Below, in pieces: positions 9,805 to 18,255 of a DNA stretch of 64,000 bases (position 1 is the first letter of the stretch; every line of letters begins with the position of its first letter). The stretch covers positions 852,448-916,447 of the forward strand of contig NZ_CP050192.1 of the NCBI RefSeq assembly GCF_011694515.1, in the 5' to 3' direction. Source of the DNA: Mycobacterium sp. DL592. GTDB taxonomy: Bacteria > Actinomycetota > Actinomycetes > Mycobacteriales > Mycobacteriaceae. Position numbers and translations under genes: made by a program. Under the pieces are notes generated by a model, which saw nothing but the letters and a program-made list of their open reading frames with translations, was not told the origin of the DNA and ran no database searches.

Positions 9805-9854
9805 TGCCCGCGAGGCGCCCGCACGCGCCAACCGATCGGTGGTATCAAGACGGC

Positions 9855-10508
9855 GTGAGGCGGCTGACCCTCGGCGTAGGCCTGGTGCTCGGGCTGACCT
9901 CCTGCGCGAGCCAGCCCGCGCCCACACCGTCGACCTCGCCGAGCCCGACGGCCTCGCGGGCCGTTGATCCTGCCAACATCAAACGCGTCCGCCCCCTGTT
10001 GCCCGCCGACTATGAGATCGCCGACGTCGTCGGCCCGGTCAGCGCGGCCGGGCAGTGGGGTTTCGGACCGGGCTGGACCGCCGAACCGGCGCCCTGTGCG
10101 GCGCTGGCCGACCCGGCCGCCGGCGACGCCGGCGCACGCGGCTACTCGGCTTCCGGGCGCGGCGGGACGATCTATGTCGTCGTCGCCGCAGCAGGCCCAC
10201 CCGCCGCCGGACTGCTCGACGAGTGCGGCCAGTGGACCATGACCTTCGGCCACACCAGCGGCACGGTGACGCTGGCCGAACCGCCGCGCGTCGACGGCGC
10301 CGACACCGTCGCGATGACGACCGCCACCCGCACTGTTGTCGAGTCCGGTTCCGAAACCAACGGGCAGGCCTCCACCGCGCAGGCCTACCTCGACGGCCAC
10401 GTCGTCGTCGTCACGCTCGTCACCGATCCGGGGTCGGCGCACCCGCCGCTGGACACCCGCTTCGTCGACGACCTGTTGACCCAGACGGTGACTGCCTTGC
10501 GCGGCTGA
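9855..10508 (+). CDS. Mycobacterial lipoprotein (DUF5642-like), copy 1
   Basis: A 217-residue secreted lipoprotein with a short signal peptide, lipobox GLTSC (Cys17) and a Thr/Ser/Pro linker. The folded domain contains 'LLPADYEIADVVGPVSAAGQWGF', two Cys residues likely to form a disulphide, and a C-terminal 'FVDDLLTQTVTALRG'. It is paralogous to the next gene, with the same arrangement of 'EV/DV...PPACAAFA'-type motifs. The function is unknown; DUF5642 is assigned from memory of the family. GTG 9855 is preferred because it gives a compact signal peptide; the upstream ATG 9804 would add a charged extension. Confidence 0.75.
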   Translation: MRRLTLGVGLVLGLTSCASQPAPTPSTSPSPTASRAVDPANIKRVRPLLPADYEIADVVGPVSAAGQWGFGPGWTAEPAPCAALADPAAGDAGARGYSASGRGGTIYVVVAAAGPPAAGLLDECGQWTMTFGHTSGTVTLAEPPRVDGADTVAMTTATRTVVESGSETNGQASTAQAYLDGHVVVVTLVTDPGSAHPPLDTRFVDDLLTQTVTALRG

Positions 10509-10524
10509 CCGCCGCCGCGTTGGG

Positions 10525-10530
10525 TACATT
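10525..10530 (+). promoter_or_regulatory. -10 hexamer TACATT for lipoprotein copy 2
   Basis: TACATT lies 7 nt before ATG 10538, consistent with a leaderless transcript independent of the upstream paralogue. Confidence 0.45.
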
Positions 10531-10537
10531 GGCGGCG

Positions 10538-11194
10538 ATGTCGAACCCGAGAGCCGTGGTCGCCGTGTTGTGCGCCGGACTGTTGACCGCATGTGGATCG
10601 GGTGGTGGCCCGCAGGGCGCGGACATCGCCAAGGTGTCGACCCTGAAAGCGAGTTTCGGCCCCGAGTTCAAGGTCACCGAGGTGTCCAAAACGGGCATCG
10701 ACCCGAAGCTGCTCACCGGCCAGAAGCTGCCCGATGGGCTGAAGTTCGACCCGCCCGCATGCGCGGCGTTCGCGACCGGGCAGCTGGTGCCGCCCGGCAC
10801 CAAGGGCAATATGGCGGCGGTCTCGGCCGAGGGGCAGGGCAACCGCTTCATCATCATCGCCGTCGAGACCAACGAGCCGGTACCGGTCACCGAACCCGGC
10901 GCCGACTGCAAGAAGGTGTCGTTCAGCGGGGGTGCGCTGCGCGGGACCGTCGAGGCGGTCGACGCCCCCGCGATCAACGGTGCCCAGACCCTCGGTGTGC
11001 ACCGGGTGCTGCAGACCGTGATCAACAACCAGGCCCGCACCGGCGAGGTGTACAACTACTCCGCTCACTTCGGTGACTACCAGGTGATCGTCACCGCCAA
11101 CCCGCTGGTGCTGCCGGACAAGCCGGTCGCGCCGGTGGATACAAAACGCGCGGGCGATCTGCTGGTCGCCGGGGTCAACGCGATCCGCAACTAA
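10538..11194 (+). CDS. Mycobacterial lipoprotein (DUF5642-like), copy 2
   Basis: A 218-residue lipoprotein, tandem paralogue of the gene before it. The lipobox LLTAC gives a lipidated Cys at 19, then a short Gly/Ser spacer. Domain landmarks: 'ASFGPEFKVTEVSKTGIDP', 'FDPPACAAFATGQ' and 'PGADCKKVSF', with two Cys residues placed as in copy 1. The C-terminus 'RAGDLLVAGVNAIRN' matches the terminal helix of copy 1. It probably faces the periplasm or cell wall; function unknown. It ends 2 bp from the convergent AlkB-like gene. Confidence 0.78.
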   Translation: MSNPRAVVAVLCAGLLTACGSGGGPQGADIAKVSTLKASFGPEFKVTEVSKTGIDPKLLTGQKLPDGLKFDPPACAAFATGQLVPPGTKGNMAAVSAEGQGNRFIIIAVETNEPVPVTEPGADCKKVSFSGGALRGTVEAVDAPAINGAQTLGVHRVLQTVINNQARTGEVYNYSAHFGDYQVIVTANPLVLPDKPVAPVDTKRAGDLLVAGVNAIRN

Positions 11195-11196
11195 CC

Positions 11197-11790
11197 TCAG
11201 CGCACGTCGCGCGGCCGGAACTGGATGCTGATTCGGGGACCCTTCGGCAGTGCGGTCTTCGGGACGGCGTGCTCCCAGGTGCGCTGACACGAACCACCCA
11301 TCACCAACAGGTCGCCATGATGTTGCGGCAGCCGTAGCGACGGGCCGCCACCGCGCGGGCGCAGGGCGAAAACCCGGGTTGCGCCGAGGCTGACGATGGC
11401 GACCATGGTGTCCTCAGTGCTGCTGCGCCCCACGGTGTCCCCATGCCAGGCGACGCTGTCCGACCCGTCGCGATACAGGCACAACCCTGCGGTGGTGAAC
11501 GGCTCGCCGAGTTCGCCGGCGTAGACGTCGTTGAGCCGGCGGCGCAGCCGGGTGATCGCGGCATGCGGCGGGGGTGCGGCGGTGAGGTCGTGAAAACTGA
11601 CCAGCCGCGGCACGTCGAGCACGCGGTCGTACATCTGCCTGCGTTCGGCCCGCCACGGCACCGATGTCAGCAGATGCTCGAACAGGGTGTCGTCGTCGAC
11701 CCACGACGAGCGGACGTCGAGCCATGCGCCGGCGCCGAGGTCGCGGCGCTGACTGTGCTCGAACAAGGCGCCCTGAACAGACACAGACAC
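11197..11790 (-). CDS. AlkB-like Fe(II)/2-oxoglutarate dioxygenase (Rv1000c-type)
   Basis: A 197-residue enzyme of the AlkB superfamily, which oxidatively removes alkyl groups from nucleic acid bases. The iron ligands are visible as WHGDT (His, Asp) and WEHAVP (distal His), and the 2-oxoglutarate-binding Arg pattern RISIQFRPR is near the C-terminus. It matches the position of Rv1000c, between pat and arcA, in M. tuberculosis. GTG 11790 is taken as start because TAACCT lies 7 nt upstream. It precedes soxR-arcA, so oxidative/alkylation defence genes are grouped here. Confidence 0.88.
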   Translation of the reverse strand: MSVSVQGALFEHSQRRDLGAGAWLDVRSSWVDDDTLFEHLLTSVPWRAERRQMYDRVLDVPRLVSFHDLTAAPPPHAAITRLRRRLNDVYAGELGEPFTTAGLCLYRDGSDSVAWHGDTVGRSSTEDTMVAIVSLGATRVFALRPRGGGPSLRLPQHHGDLLVMGGSCQRTWEHAVPKTALPKGPRISIQFRPRDVR

Positions 11791-11797
11791 GCCCCCA

Positions 11798-11803
11798 AGG
11801 TTA
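11798..11803 (-). promoter_or_regulatory. -10 hexamer TAACCT for the AlkB-like gene
   Basis: On the minus strand TAACCT is 7 nt before GTG 11790. This suggests leaderless transcription separate from soxR. Confidence 0.45.
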
Positions 11804-11824
11804 TCGCACGTCTGTTCGAAAACG

Positions 11825-12256
11825 CTAGAGCTTGGCTGCGCCCGGACCGTGGCCGGCCAACACATCCTCCGGGTTGGACAGCGCACAGCTGCGCAGGCTC
11901 AGGCAGCCGCAACCGATGCAGTCGGCCAGGTTGTCGCGCAGCCGCTGCAGGTGCCCGATCCGCTCGTCGAGGTCGGCCCGCCAGCCCGCCGACAGCCGGG
12001 CCCAGTCCCGGCTGGTCGGCACCCGGTCGGTCGGCAGTGTCGCCAGTGCTTCCCGCACCCGGGCCAGCGGAATGCCCAGCCGCTGAGACATTCTGATGAA
12101 GGCCACCCGGCGCAGGGTCTCGCGGGGATAGCGGCGTTGGTTACCCGAGGTGCGACGGCTGCGGATCAGCCCTTCGCGTTCGTAGAAGTGCAATGCCGAG
12201 ATCGCCACACCGGCTCTTCCGGCCAGCTCGCCTGGCGTCAGCTCCTGCTCGGTCAC
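11825..12256 (-). CDS. soxR: Redox-sensing transcriptional regulator SoxR (MerR family)
   Basis: A 143-residue MerR-family regulator. The N-terminal winged HTH (residues 6-50: [21 protein letters not shown]) is followed by a dimerisation helix and the [2Fe-2S] motif [12 protein letters not shown] with Cys113, 116, 118 and 124, the exact SoxR spacing. Oxidation by redox-cycling compounds or nitric oxide activates SoxR. It starts with GTG at 12256, diverging from arcA; an 18-bp SoxR-type box lies in the 48-bp intergenic space and covers its own -10, so autoregulation is likely. Confidence 0.95.
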   Translation of the reverse strand: MTEQELTPGELAGRAGVAISALHFYEREGLIRSRRTSGNQRRYPRETLRRVAFIRMSQRLGIPLARVREALATLPTDRVPTSRDWARLSAGWRADLDERIGHLQRLRDNLADCIGCGCLSLRSCALSNPEDVLAGHGPGAAKL

Positions 12257-12257
12257 A

Positions 12258-12275
12258 GCTCAACGATAGTTGAGG
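12258..12275. promoter_or_regulatory. SoxR box between soxR and arcA
   Basis: GCTCAACGATAGTTGAGG matches the enterobacterial SoxR box layout CCTCAA-N6-TTGAGG with one mismatch in the outer base. It contains the soxR -10 (TATCGT, minus strand) in its centre and the arcA -35 candidate (TTGAGG, 12270-12275) in its right arm. Confidence 0.75.
12263..12268 (-). promoter_or_regulatory. -10 hexamer TATCGT for soxR
   Basis: On the minus strand TATCGT lies 6 nt before the soxR GTG, predicting a leaderless mRNA. It is inside the SoxR box, an arrangement suited to repression. Confidence 0.5.
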
Positions 12276-12297
12276 TGATCGCCGGGCTTGTTACGGT
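12270..12297 (+). promoter_or_regulatory. Promoter of arcA (TTGAGG-N16-TACGGT)
   Basis: TTGAGG (12270-12275) and TACGGT (12292-12297) are spaced 16 bp apart, and the arcA GTG follows 7 nt later, so the mRNA is probably leaderless. The -35 overlaps the SoxR box. Confidence 0.5.
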
Positions 12298-12304
12298 GCT
12301 AGCT

Positions 12305-13513
12305 GTGACTTCGACTGTGCTGGGCTCCAACTCCGAGGTCGGGACGCTGCGGGTCGTCATCCTGCACCGCCCCGGCGCCGAGCTGCAACGGCTGACACCG
12401 CGCAACAACGACAAGCTGTTGTTCGACGGTCTGCCGTGGGTGTCGCGCGCGCAGGAGGAGCACGACGCGTTCGCCGACCTGCTGCGCTCACGCGGCGTGG
12501 AAGTGCTGCTGATGTCGGACCTGCTGACCGAGGCGCTGGCCAGCGGAGCCGCCCGGATGCAGGGCATCGCCGCCGCCGTCGACTCGCGGCGCCTGGGACA
12601 CCCTCTGGCGCAGGAACTTTCGGCCTACCTGCGCGGTCTGGAACCCGCCGATCTGGCCTATGTGTTGACGGCGGGCATGACGTTCACCGAACTGCCGACG
12701 AGCGCCAAGGCCGACACGTCACTGGTGCGGCGTATGCATCACGGCGGGGACTTCGTCATCGAGCCGCTGCCGAATCTGCTGTTCACCAGGGACTCATCGT
12801 TCTGGATCGGGCCCCGGGTGGCCATCACGTCGCTGGCGTTGCCGGCCCGGGCGCGGGAAACCTCGCTGACCGACATGATCTATGCCCATCACCCGAGGTT
12901 CCTCGGGGTGCGTCGGGCCTACGAGTCCCACACCGCCCCGGTCGAAGGCGGCGACGTGCTGCTGCTGGCACCGGGTGTGGTCGCCGTCGGGGTGGGTGAA
13001 CGCACCACCCCGGCCGGGGCGGAGGCGTTGGCGCGCAGCCTGTTCGACGACGACCTGGCCCACACCGTGCTGGCGGTGCCGATCGCCCAGGAGCGCGCGC
13101 AGATGCACCTCGACACCGTGTGCACCATGGTCGACGTCGACGCCGTGGTGATGTACCCGGCGATCCAGGACTCGTTGTCGGCGTTCACGATCACCCGCAC
13201 CCCGACCGGTGTGCGGATCCACGACGAGGCGCCGTTCGTAAAAGCGGCCGCCGAGGCGATGGGTATCGAGCGGCTGCGGGTCATCGAGACCGGGCTGGAC
13301 CCGGTGACCGCCGAGCGTGAACAGTGGGACGACGGGAACAACACCCTGGCCCTGGCGCCAGGCGTGGTGGTCGCCTACGAGCGCAATACCGAAACCAATG
13401 CGCGACTTGAGGATTCAGGCATCGAGGTGCTGCCCATCGCGGCCGCCGAACTCGGCACCGGGCGGGGTGGGCCGCGCTGCATGTCCTGCCCGGTCGCCCG
13501 TGATCCGCTGTGA
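12305..13513 (+). CDS. arcA: Arginine deiminase
   Basis: A 402-residue cytoplasmic enzyme hydrolysing arginine to citrulline and ammonia. Family motifs are complete: [10 protein letters not shown], the EGGD substrate loop, the catalytic His region [16 protein letters not shown] and the nucleophile Cys392 in GGPRCMSCP. Length is typical. It corresponds to Rv1001. A GTG start at 12305 is supported by TACGGT 7 nt upstream; the much longer upstream open frame runs antisense through soxR and is spurious. There are no arcB/arcC genes beside it, so the complete fermentative pathway is not encoded here. The 3' end overlaps the aldehyde dehydrogenase start by 4 nt. Confidence 0.95.
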   Translation: MTSTVLGSNSEVGTLRVVILHRPGAELQRLTPRNNDKLLFDGLPWVSRAQEEHDAFADLLRSRGVEVLLMSDLLTEALASGAARMQGIAAAVDSRRLGHPLAQELSAYLRGLEPADLAYVLTAGMTFTELPTSAKADTSLVRRMHHGGDFVIEPLPNLLFTRDSSFWIGPRVAITSLALPARARETSLTDMIYAHHPRFLGVRRAYESHTAPVEGGDVLLLAPGVVAVGVGERTTPAGAEALARSLFDDDLAHTVLAVPIAQERAQMHLDTVCTMVDVDAVVMYPAIQDSLSAFTITRTPTGVRIHDEAPFVKAAAEAMGIERLRVIETGLDPVTAEREQWDDGNNTLALAPGVVVAYERNTETNARLEDSGIEVLPIAAAELGTGRGGPRCMSCPVARDPL

Positions 13514-14952
13514 CCGAACTGCTCATCGGCGGGGCGCTGCGCGGCGGCGGCTCGGGAACCTTCGCGACGGTCAACCCGGCGACCGAGGAGATCCTCGGGA
13601 CCGCGGCTGACGCCGACGCCGCCGACATGGACCGGGCCATCGTGGCCGCGCGCACCGCGTTCGACCACACCGATTGGTCGCGTGACGTCGCGCTGCGGGT
13701 GCACTGCCTGCGCCAGTTGCGTGATGCGCTGAACGCCGAGATCGAGGACCTGCGCGCCGTCACCGTCGCGGAGGTCGGCGCACCGGTCGCCTTCACCCAC
13801 GGCCCACATCTGCAAGGCCCCGTCGACGACTTGGAGTTCCCGGCCCGCACCGCCGAGAACTATTCGTGGACAACCGATCTCGGGGTGGCCAGCCCCATGG
13901 GCATCCCGTCGCACCGGCGGCTGTACCGCGAGCCGTACGGGGTCGTCGGGGCCATCACGCCGTTCAACTTCCCGCATCAGCTCAACCTCGCCAAGCTCGG
14001 CTCGGCGCTGGCCGCGGGCAACACCGTCGTCCTCAAGCCGGCACCTGAGACACCGTGGTGCGCCGCGCATGTCGGCCGAATCATCGCCGAGCGTACCGAC
14101 TTTCCGTCCGGAGTCGTCAATGTCGTCACCTCCAGCGACCGGCGCGTCGGCGCCCTTCTCGCCGAGGACGCCCGGGTGGACATGGTGTCGTTCACCGGGT
14201 CCACGGCAACCGGCGCCGCGGTCATGACGTCCGCCGCGCACACCATCAAGAAGGTGTTCCTCGAACTCGGCGGCAAGTCGGCGTTCCTGGTGCTCGACGA
14301 CGCCGACCTCGCGCGCGCCTGCGCCGCGGCCGCGACAGCGGTGGCCCGGCACGCCGGGCAGGGGTGTGCGTTCACCACCCGCCTGGTGGTGCCGCGGGCC
14401 CGCTACGACGAGGGCGTCGCCGCGGCGGCCGAGGCGATGGCGGCCGTCCCGGTCGGCGACCCCACCGACCCGGCCACCGTGTGCGGACCGCTGATCTCGG
14501 CGCGCCAACGTGACCGGGTGTGCGGCTACCTGGATCTGGCGCTGGCCGAAGGGGGTTCGTTCGCCTGCGGGGGTGCCCGCCTCGACCGGCCCGGCTACTT
14601 CGTCGCGCCGACGGTGATCAGCCGGCTGACCAACGACGCCCGGGTGGCCCGCGAGGAGATCTTCGGACCGGTGCTGGTGGTGTTGGCCCACGACGGCGAC
14701 GACGATGCGGTGCGCATCGCCAACGACTCCTCGTACGGGTTGTCGGCGACGGTGTGGGGGCAGGCCGAGCGTGCCGCCCGCGTCGCCGCGCGGCTGCGGA
14801 CCGGGACGGTCAACGTCAACGGCGGTGTCTGGTACAGCGCCGACACCCCGTTCGGCGGCTACAAGCAGTCCGGTGTGGGCCGCGAGATGGGGCTCGCCGG
14901 TTTCGAGGAATACCTGGAGACCAAGGTGATCGCCACCGCTGTGAATTTATAG
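13510..14952 (+). CDS. Aldehyde dehydrogenase family protein
   Basis: A 480-residue NAD(P)+-dependent aldehyde dehydrogenase. Catalytic Glu252 is in LELGGKS (251-257) and the nucleophile Cys286 is in GQGCAFTTR; the PFNFP loop (151-155) and the EEIFGPV motif are also present. The GTG start overlaps the arcA stop (GTGA), so it can be co-translated with arcA, but by function it belongs with the monooxygenases downstream: it would oxidise aldehydes formed from the ring-cleavage or alcohol-dehydrogenase steps of this cluster. The substrate is not readable from sequence. Confidence 0.92.
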   Translation: MTELLIGGALRGGGSGTFATVNPATEEILGTAADADAADMDRAIVAARTAFDHTDWSRDVALRVHCLRQLRDALNAEIEDLRAVTVAEVGAPVAFTHGPHLQGPVDDLEFPARTAENYSWTTDLGVASPMGIPSHRRLYREPYGVVGAITPFNFPHQLNLAKLGSALAAGNTVVLKPAPETPWCAAHVGRIIAERTDFPSGVVNVVTSSDRRVGALLAEDARVDMVSFTGSTATGAAVMTSAAHTIKKVFLELGGKSAFLVLDDADLARACAAAATAVARHAGQGCAFTTRLVVPRARYDEGVAAAAEAMAAVPVGDPTDPATVCGPLISARQRDRVCGYLDLALAEGGSFACGGARLDRPGYFVAPTVISRLTNDARVAREEIFGPVLVVLAHDGDDDAVRIANDSSYGLSATVWGQAERAARVAARLRTGTVNVNGGVWYSADTPFGGYKQSGVGREMGLAGFEEYLETKVIATAVNL

Positions 14953-14962
14953 TGCGGTCACC

Positions 14963-16708
14963 GTGACGTCTTTGCCTTTCGACCCCGACGCCCTGCGCAC
15001 CCGCTACGCGCAGGAGCGCGACCGGCGGCTGCGTCCCGACGGCATCGGCCAGTACGTCGAGGTGGCAGGGGAGTTCGCCGGGTTCGCCGAGGACCCGTGG
15101 GCCGGGCCGCCGCCGCCCCGCGCACCCTTGACCGACGAGGTCGACGTGGCCGTCATCGGCGCCGGCTTCGGCGGGCTGCTGACCGGGGCGCGGCTGCGTG
15201 AGCTCGGCGTGGGCAGCATCCGGCTGATCGACAAGGCCGCCGACGTCGGCGGCACCTGGTACTGGAACCGGTATCCCGGCATCGCCTGCGACGTCGAGTC
15301 CTACGTATACATGCCGCTGCTCGAGGAAACCGGCTACCTGCCGACCGAGAAGTACGCCAAGGGCCCCGAGATCTTCGCGCATTGCCGGCGCATCGCCGAA
15401 CACTACGACCTGTACCGGGATGCTTGCCTGCGCACCGAGGTCCGCGAGATCCGTTGGGAGGCCGAGTCGTCGCGCTGGATCGTGCACACCGATCGCGGCG
15501 ACGCCATCCGGGCGCGGTTCGTCTCGATGGCCAACGGCTACCTGCAGAAGCCCAAGCTGCCCGGTATTCCGGGGATCGCCGCGTTCCGCGGCCACACCTT
15601 CCACACCAGCCGGTGGGACTACGGCTACACCGGAACCGATCTGGAACGCCTGGCGGACAAGCGAATCGGCATCATCGGCACCGGTGCGACGGCCGTGCAG
15701 TGTGTGCCGCACCTGGCCCGCGCCGCGAAGCAGTTGCTGGTGTTTCAGCGCACCCCGTCATCGGTCGACGTCCGTGACAACCAGCCCACCGATCCGCAGT
15801 GGGCCGCCGCCCTGAGCCCCGGGTGGCAGCGCCGGCGCATCGAGAACTTCCAGCACCTGACCGCGGGCGGGGACGCCGAGGAGGATCTGGTCGCCGACGC
15901 GTGGACGTCCATCGTCAAGACCCTGCTGGTGATGCGCGACGGCGAGTTGGCCGATTTCGCCAAGATGGAGGAGGTCCGCGCCCGGGTCGACGCGGTCGTG
16001 GGCGATCCGGCCACCGCCGAGGCGCTCAAACCCTGGTACGGCTACTTCTGCAAGCGGCCGTGCTTCCACGACGACTACCTGGCGACGTTCAACCGTCCCA
16101 ACGTGACGCTCGTCGACACCCACGGCCACGGCGTGCAGGCCATCACCGAACGCGGCGCCGTAGTCGACGGGGTCGAGTACGAACTCGACTGCCTGATCTT
16201 CGCCACCGGTTTCGAGGTGGGCACCGAATATGCCAGGCGCACAGGCTTCGAAGTGGTGGGCCGCGACGGTGTCACACTCACCGGCGCATGGGCGGACGGG
16301 GTCCGGACACTGCACGGGCTGGCGGTCGCCGGCTTCCCGAACCTGTTCGTGGAGAGCATCGCCCAGTCCGGCTTCACGGTGAACTTCCCCTATCTGCTCG
16401 ACGTCCAGGCATCCCACGTCGCCTGGATCATCGCCTGGGCGCTGGCCAACGACGTCACCGAACTGGAGGCCACGGCGACCGCCCAGGACGACTGGGTATC
16501 GACCGTCGTCGAGCGCGCGGCCGGAACCGCCGACCGCGCCCGCGCGTGCACACCCGGGTACTACAACCGGGAGGGCCAGGCCAACGCCAAGACCCGGCAG
16601 GGCAGCTTCTTCTACGGTGGCCCAACCGAATACGCCGACATCCTCGCGGGCTGGCGCGACCGGGGCGACCTCGACGGCTTCGACATCCGCCGGGGTGGTC
16701 GCGGGTGA
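14963..16708 (+). CDS. Flavin-containing Baeyer-Villiger-type monooxygenase, copy 1
   Basis: A 581-residue FAD- and NADPH-dependent monooxygenase. The FAD fold GAGFGG is at 66-71, GGTWYWNRYPG follows at 96-106, the Baeyer-Villiger fingerprint FRGHTFHTSRWDY is at 208-220, and the second nucleotide-binding loop GTGATAVQ is at 239-246. The longer N-terminus and 'CDVESYVYMPLLEE' segment resemble cyclododecanone/steroid-type BVMOs. It would insert oxygen next to a ketone, giving an ester or lactone. GTG start 10 nt after the aldehyde dehydrogenase; a TATAGT hexamer spans that gene's stop. It overlaps copy 2 by 4 nt. Confidence 0.92.
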   Translation: MTSLPFDPDALRTRYAQERDRRLRPDGIGQYVEVAGEFAGFAEDPWAGPPPPRAPLTDEVDVAVIGAGFGGLLTGARLRELGVGSIRLIDKAADVGGTWYWNRYPGIACDVESYVYMPLLEETGYLPTEKYAKGPEIFAHCRRIAEHYDLYRDACLRTEVREIRWEAESSRWIVHTDRGDAIRARFVSMANGYLQKPKLPGIPGIAAFRGHTFHTSRWDYGYTGTDLERLADKRIGIIGTGATAVQCVPHLARAAKQLLVFQRTPSSVDVRDNQPTDPQWAAALSPGWQRRRIENFQHLTAGGDAEEDLVADAWTSIVKTLLVMRDGELADFAKMEEVRARVDAVVGDPATAEALKPWYGYFCKRPCFHDDYLATFNRPNVTLVDTHGHGVQAITERGAVVDGVEYELDCLIFATGFEVGTEYARRTGFEVVGRDGVTLTGAWADGVRTLHGLAVAGFPNLFVESIAQSGFTVNFPYLLDVQASHVAWIIAWALANDVTELEATATAQDDWVSTVVERAAGTADRARACTPGYYNREGQANAKTRQGSFFYGGPTEYADILAGWRDRGDLDGFDIRRGGRG

Positions 16709-18255
16709 CATACCGGATCGGCCGGCTCCGGGCAGCGCTGCGCCGGGGCCGCCAGCCCCGCGTCGCGATCATCGGCGCCGGCTTCGGTGGACTGGCGGCC
16801 GCCGTCGCGTTGCGCAAGATCGGCGTCGAGGACATCTTCATCATCGAACGCAGCGACGGTGTCGGCGGCACCTGGCGGGTGAACACCTATCCCGGTGCGG
16901 CATGCGACATCCAGAGCCATCTGTATTCGTTCTCCTTCGCGCCCAACCGGAACTGGACGCGCACCTATGCCCACCAGCCGGAGATCCTGGCCTACCTGGA
17001 GTCGGTGGCTGACGACTTCGATCTCAGACGTCATCTGCTCACCGACACCCGGGTGACCGGCATTCACTGGAACGACACGGTCCAGCAGTGGGACCTCGCC
17101 CTCGAATCAGTCTCCACCGGCTCGGGTTTCGGCCTTCCCGTCGACGTGGTGGTCAGTGCGGTGGGCTTGTTCGGCGAACCCAAGCAACCCGACATCGGGG
17201 GCCTGGGGGAATTCGGCGGACGGGTGTTGCACACCTCGCGCTGGGATTCCCGAGTGCAGTTCGACGGCCAGCGGGTCGCGGTGATCGGCACCGGAGCCAG
17301 TGCGGTGCAACTGGTTCCCGAACTGGCCGCCAGCGCCGCCCACCTGACCGTCTTCCAGCGCACACCGCCCTGGATGGTGCCCAAGGACGACCGCTCGTTC
17401 ACCGCCGCGGAGCTCACCCGGTTCCGGCGCAACCCCTGGGCGGCCCGGCGGGAGCGCTACCGGCTGTGGAAGGAACAGCACGACAACACCGCCACCCGCG
17501 CCGACGATCCGCTGGTGGTCGGACGGCAGGGCATCGCCGAGGACTTCCTGCGCCGCACGGTACGCGACGAGTACCTGCGCGCCGCGCTCACCCCGGACTA
17601 TCCGTTCCGGTGCAAACGCGTGCTGCTCGGCGCCGACTATTACGCTGCGCTGCAACGCGATAACGTCACCCTGGTCACCGACCCGATCCGGGCGGTCACC
17701 GAGACGGCGGTGCGTACCGACGCCGAATCGGTCGACATCGACGTGCTCGTGCTGGCCACCGGCTTCCAGACCAACCACTATCTGTCCGGTATCGAGGTGA
17801 TCGGTCCCGGTGGGTGCTCGCTGCACGAGCGGTGGGGCGAAGACCCGAGCGCCTACCTCGGGGTCGCCGTCAGCGGCTTCCCCAACTTCTTCATGCTCTA
17901 CGGCCCCAACACCAATCAGGCGGGCAACTCGATCGTCTACGTGCTGGAGGCCGGTGCCCGGCTGGTGGCCGATGCGGTGGCCCGGCTCGCGCGGCGCGGC
18001 GGCGTTCTGCAGGTGCGGCCGGAGGCCGAGCAGAAGTTCAACGAGGAGATCGGCGCGGAGCTCGAGCAGACGGTCTGGACCCAGTGCGGCAGCTACTTTC
18101 GTTCACCGAGCGGCCGGATCGTCACGCAGTGGCCCTACAAGGAGCTCGACTATGCCCGCCGCACCCGGCGGCTGCGGCTGCGCGACTGGATCCACTACAG
18201 GCCCGACGGCCAGAAGCCGATGACACCCTCGGCCTCCAGTTCGGCGAGCTCCTGA
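16705..18255 (+). CDS. Flavin-containing monooxygenase (FMO/BVMO-like), copy 2
   Basis: A 516-residue monooxygenase overlapping copy 1 through GTGA. FAD motif GAGFGG at 24-29, GGTWRVNTYPG, fingerprint-like FGGRVLHTSRWDS, second motif GTGASAVQ and the C-terminal LATGF-type motif 'VLATGFQTNHY'. It is shorter than copy 1, lacks its N-terminal extension and is only distantly similar, so this is not a recent duplication. The two are probably co-translated and may act on sequential or related ketones. Its last 61 bp run antisense over the 3' end of the CoA-transferase gene. Confidence 0.9.
   Translation: MTYRIGRLRAALRRGRQPRVAIIGAGFGGLAAAVALRKIGVEDIFIIERSDGVGGTWRVNTYPGAACDIQSHLYSFSFAPNRNWTRTYAHQPEILAYLESVADDFDLRRHLLTDTRVTGIHWNDTVQQWDLALESVSTGSGFGLPVDVVVSAVGLFGEPKQPDIGGLGEFGGRVLHTSRWDSRVQFDGQRVAVIGTGASAVQLVPELAASAAHLTVFQRTPPWMVPKDDRSFTAAELTRFRRNPWAARRERYRLWKEQHDNTATRADDPLVVGRQGIAEDFLRRTVRDEYLRAALTPDYPFRCKRVLLGADYYAALQRDNVTLVTDPIRAVTETAVRTDAESVDIDVLVLATGFQTNHYLSGIEVIGPGGCSLHERWGEDPSAYLGVAVSGFPNFFMLYGPNTNQAGNSIVYVLEAGARLVADAVARLARRGGVLQVRPEAEQKFNEEIGAELEQTVWTQCGSYFRSPSGRIVTQWPYKELDYARRTRRLRLRDWIHYRPDGQKPMTPSASSSASS

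Noticed and set aside
15799..16704. Long upstream extension of monooxygenase copy 2
   Set aside because: Out-of-frame reading of copy 1; the real start is GTG 16705 overlapping the copy 1 stop.
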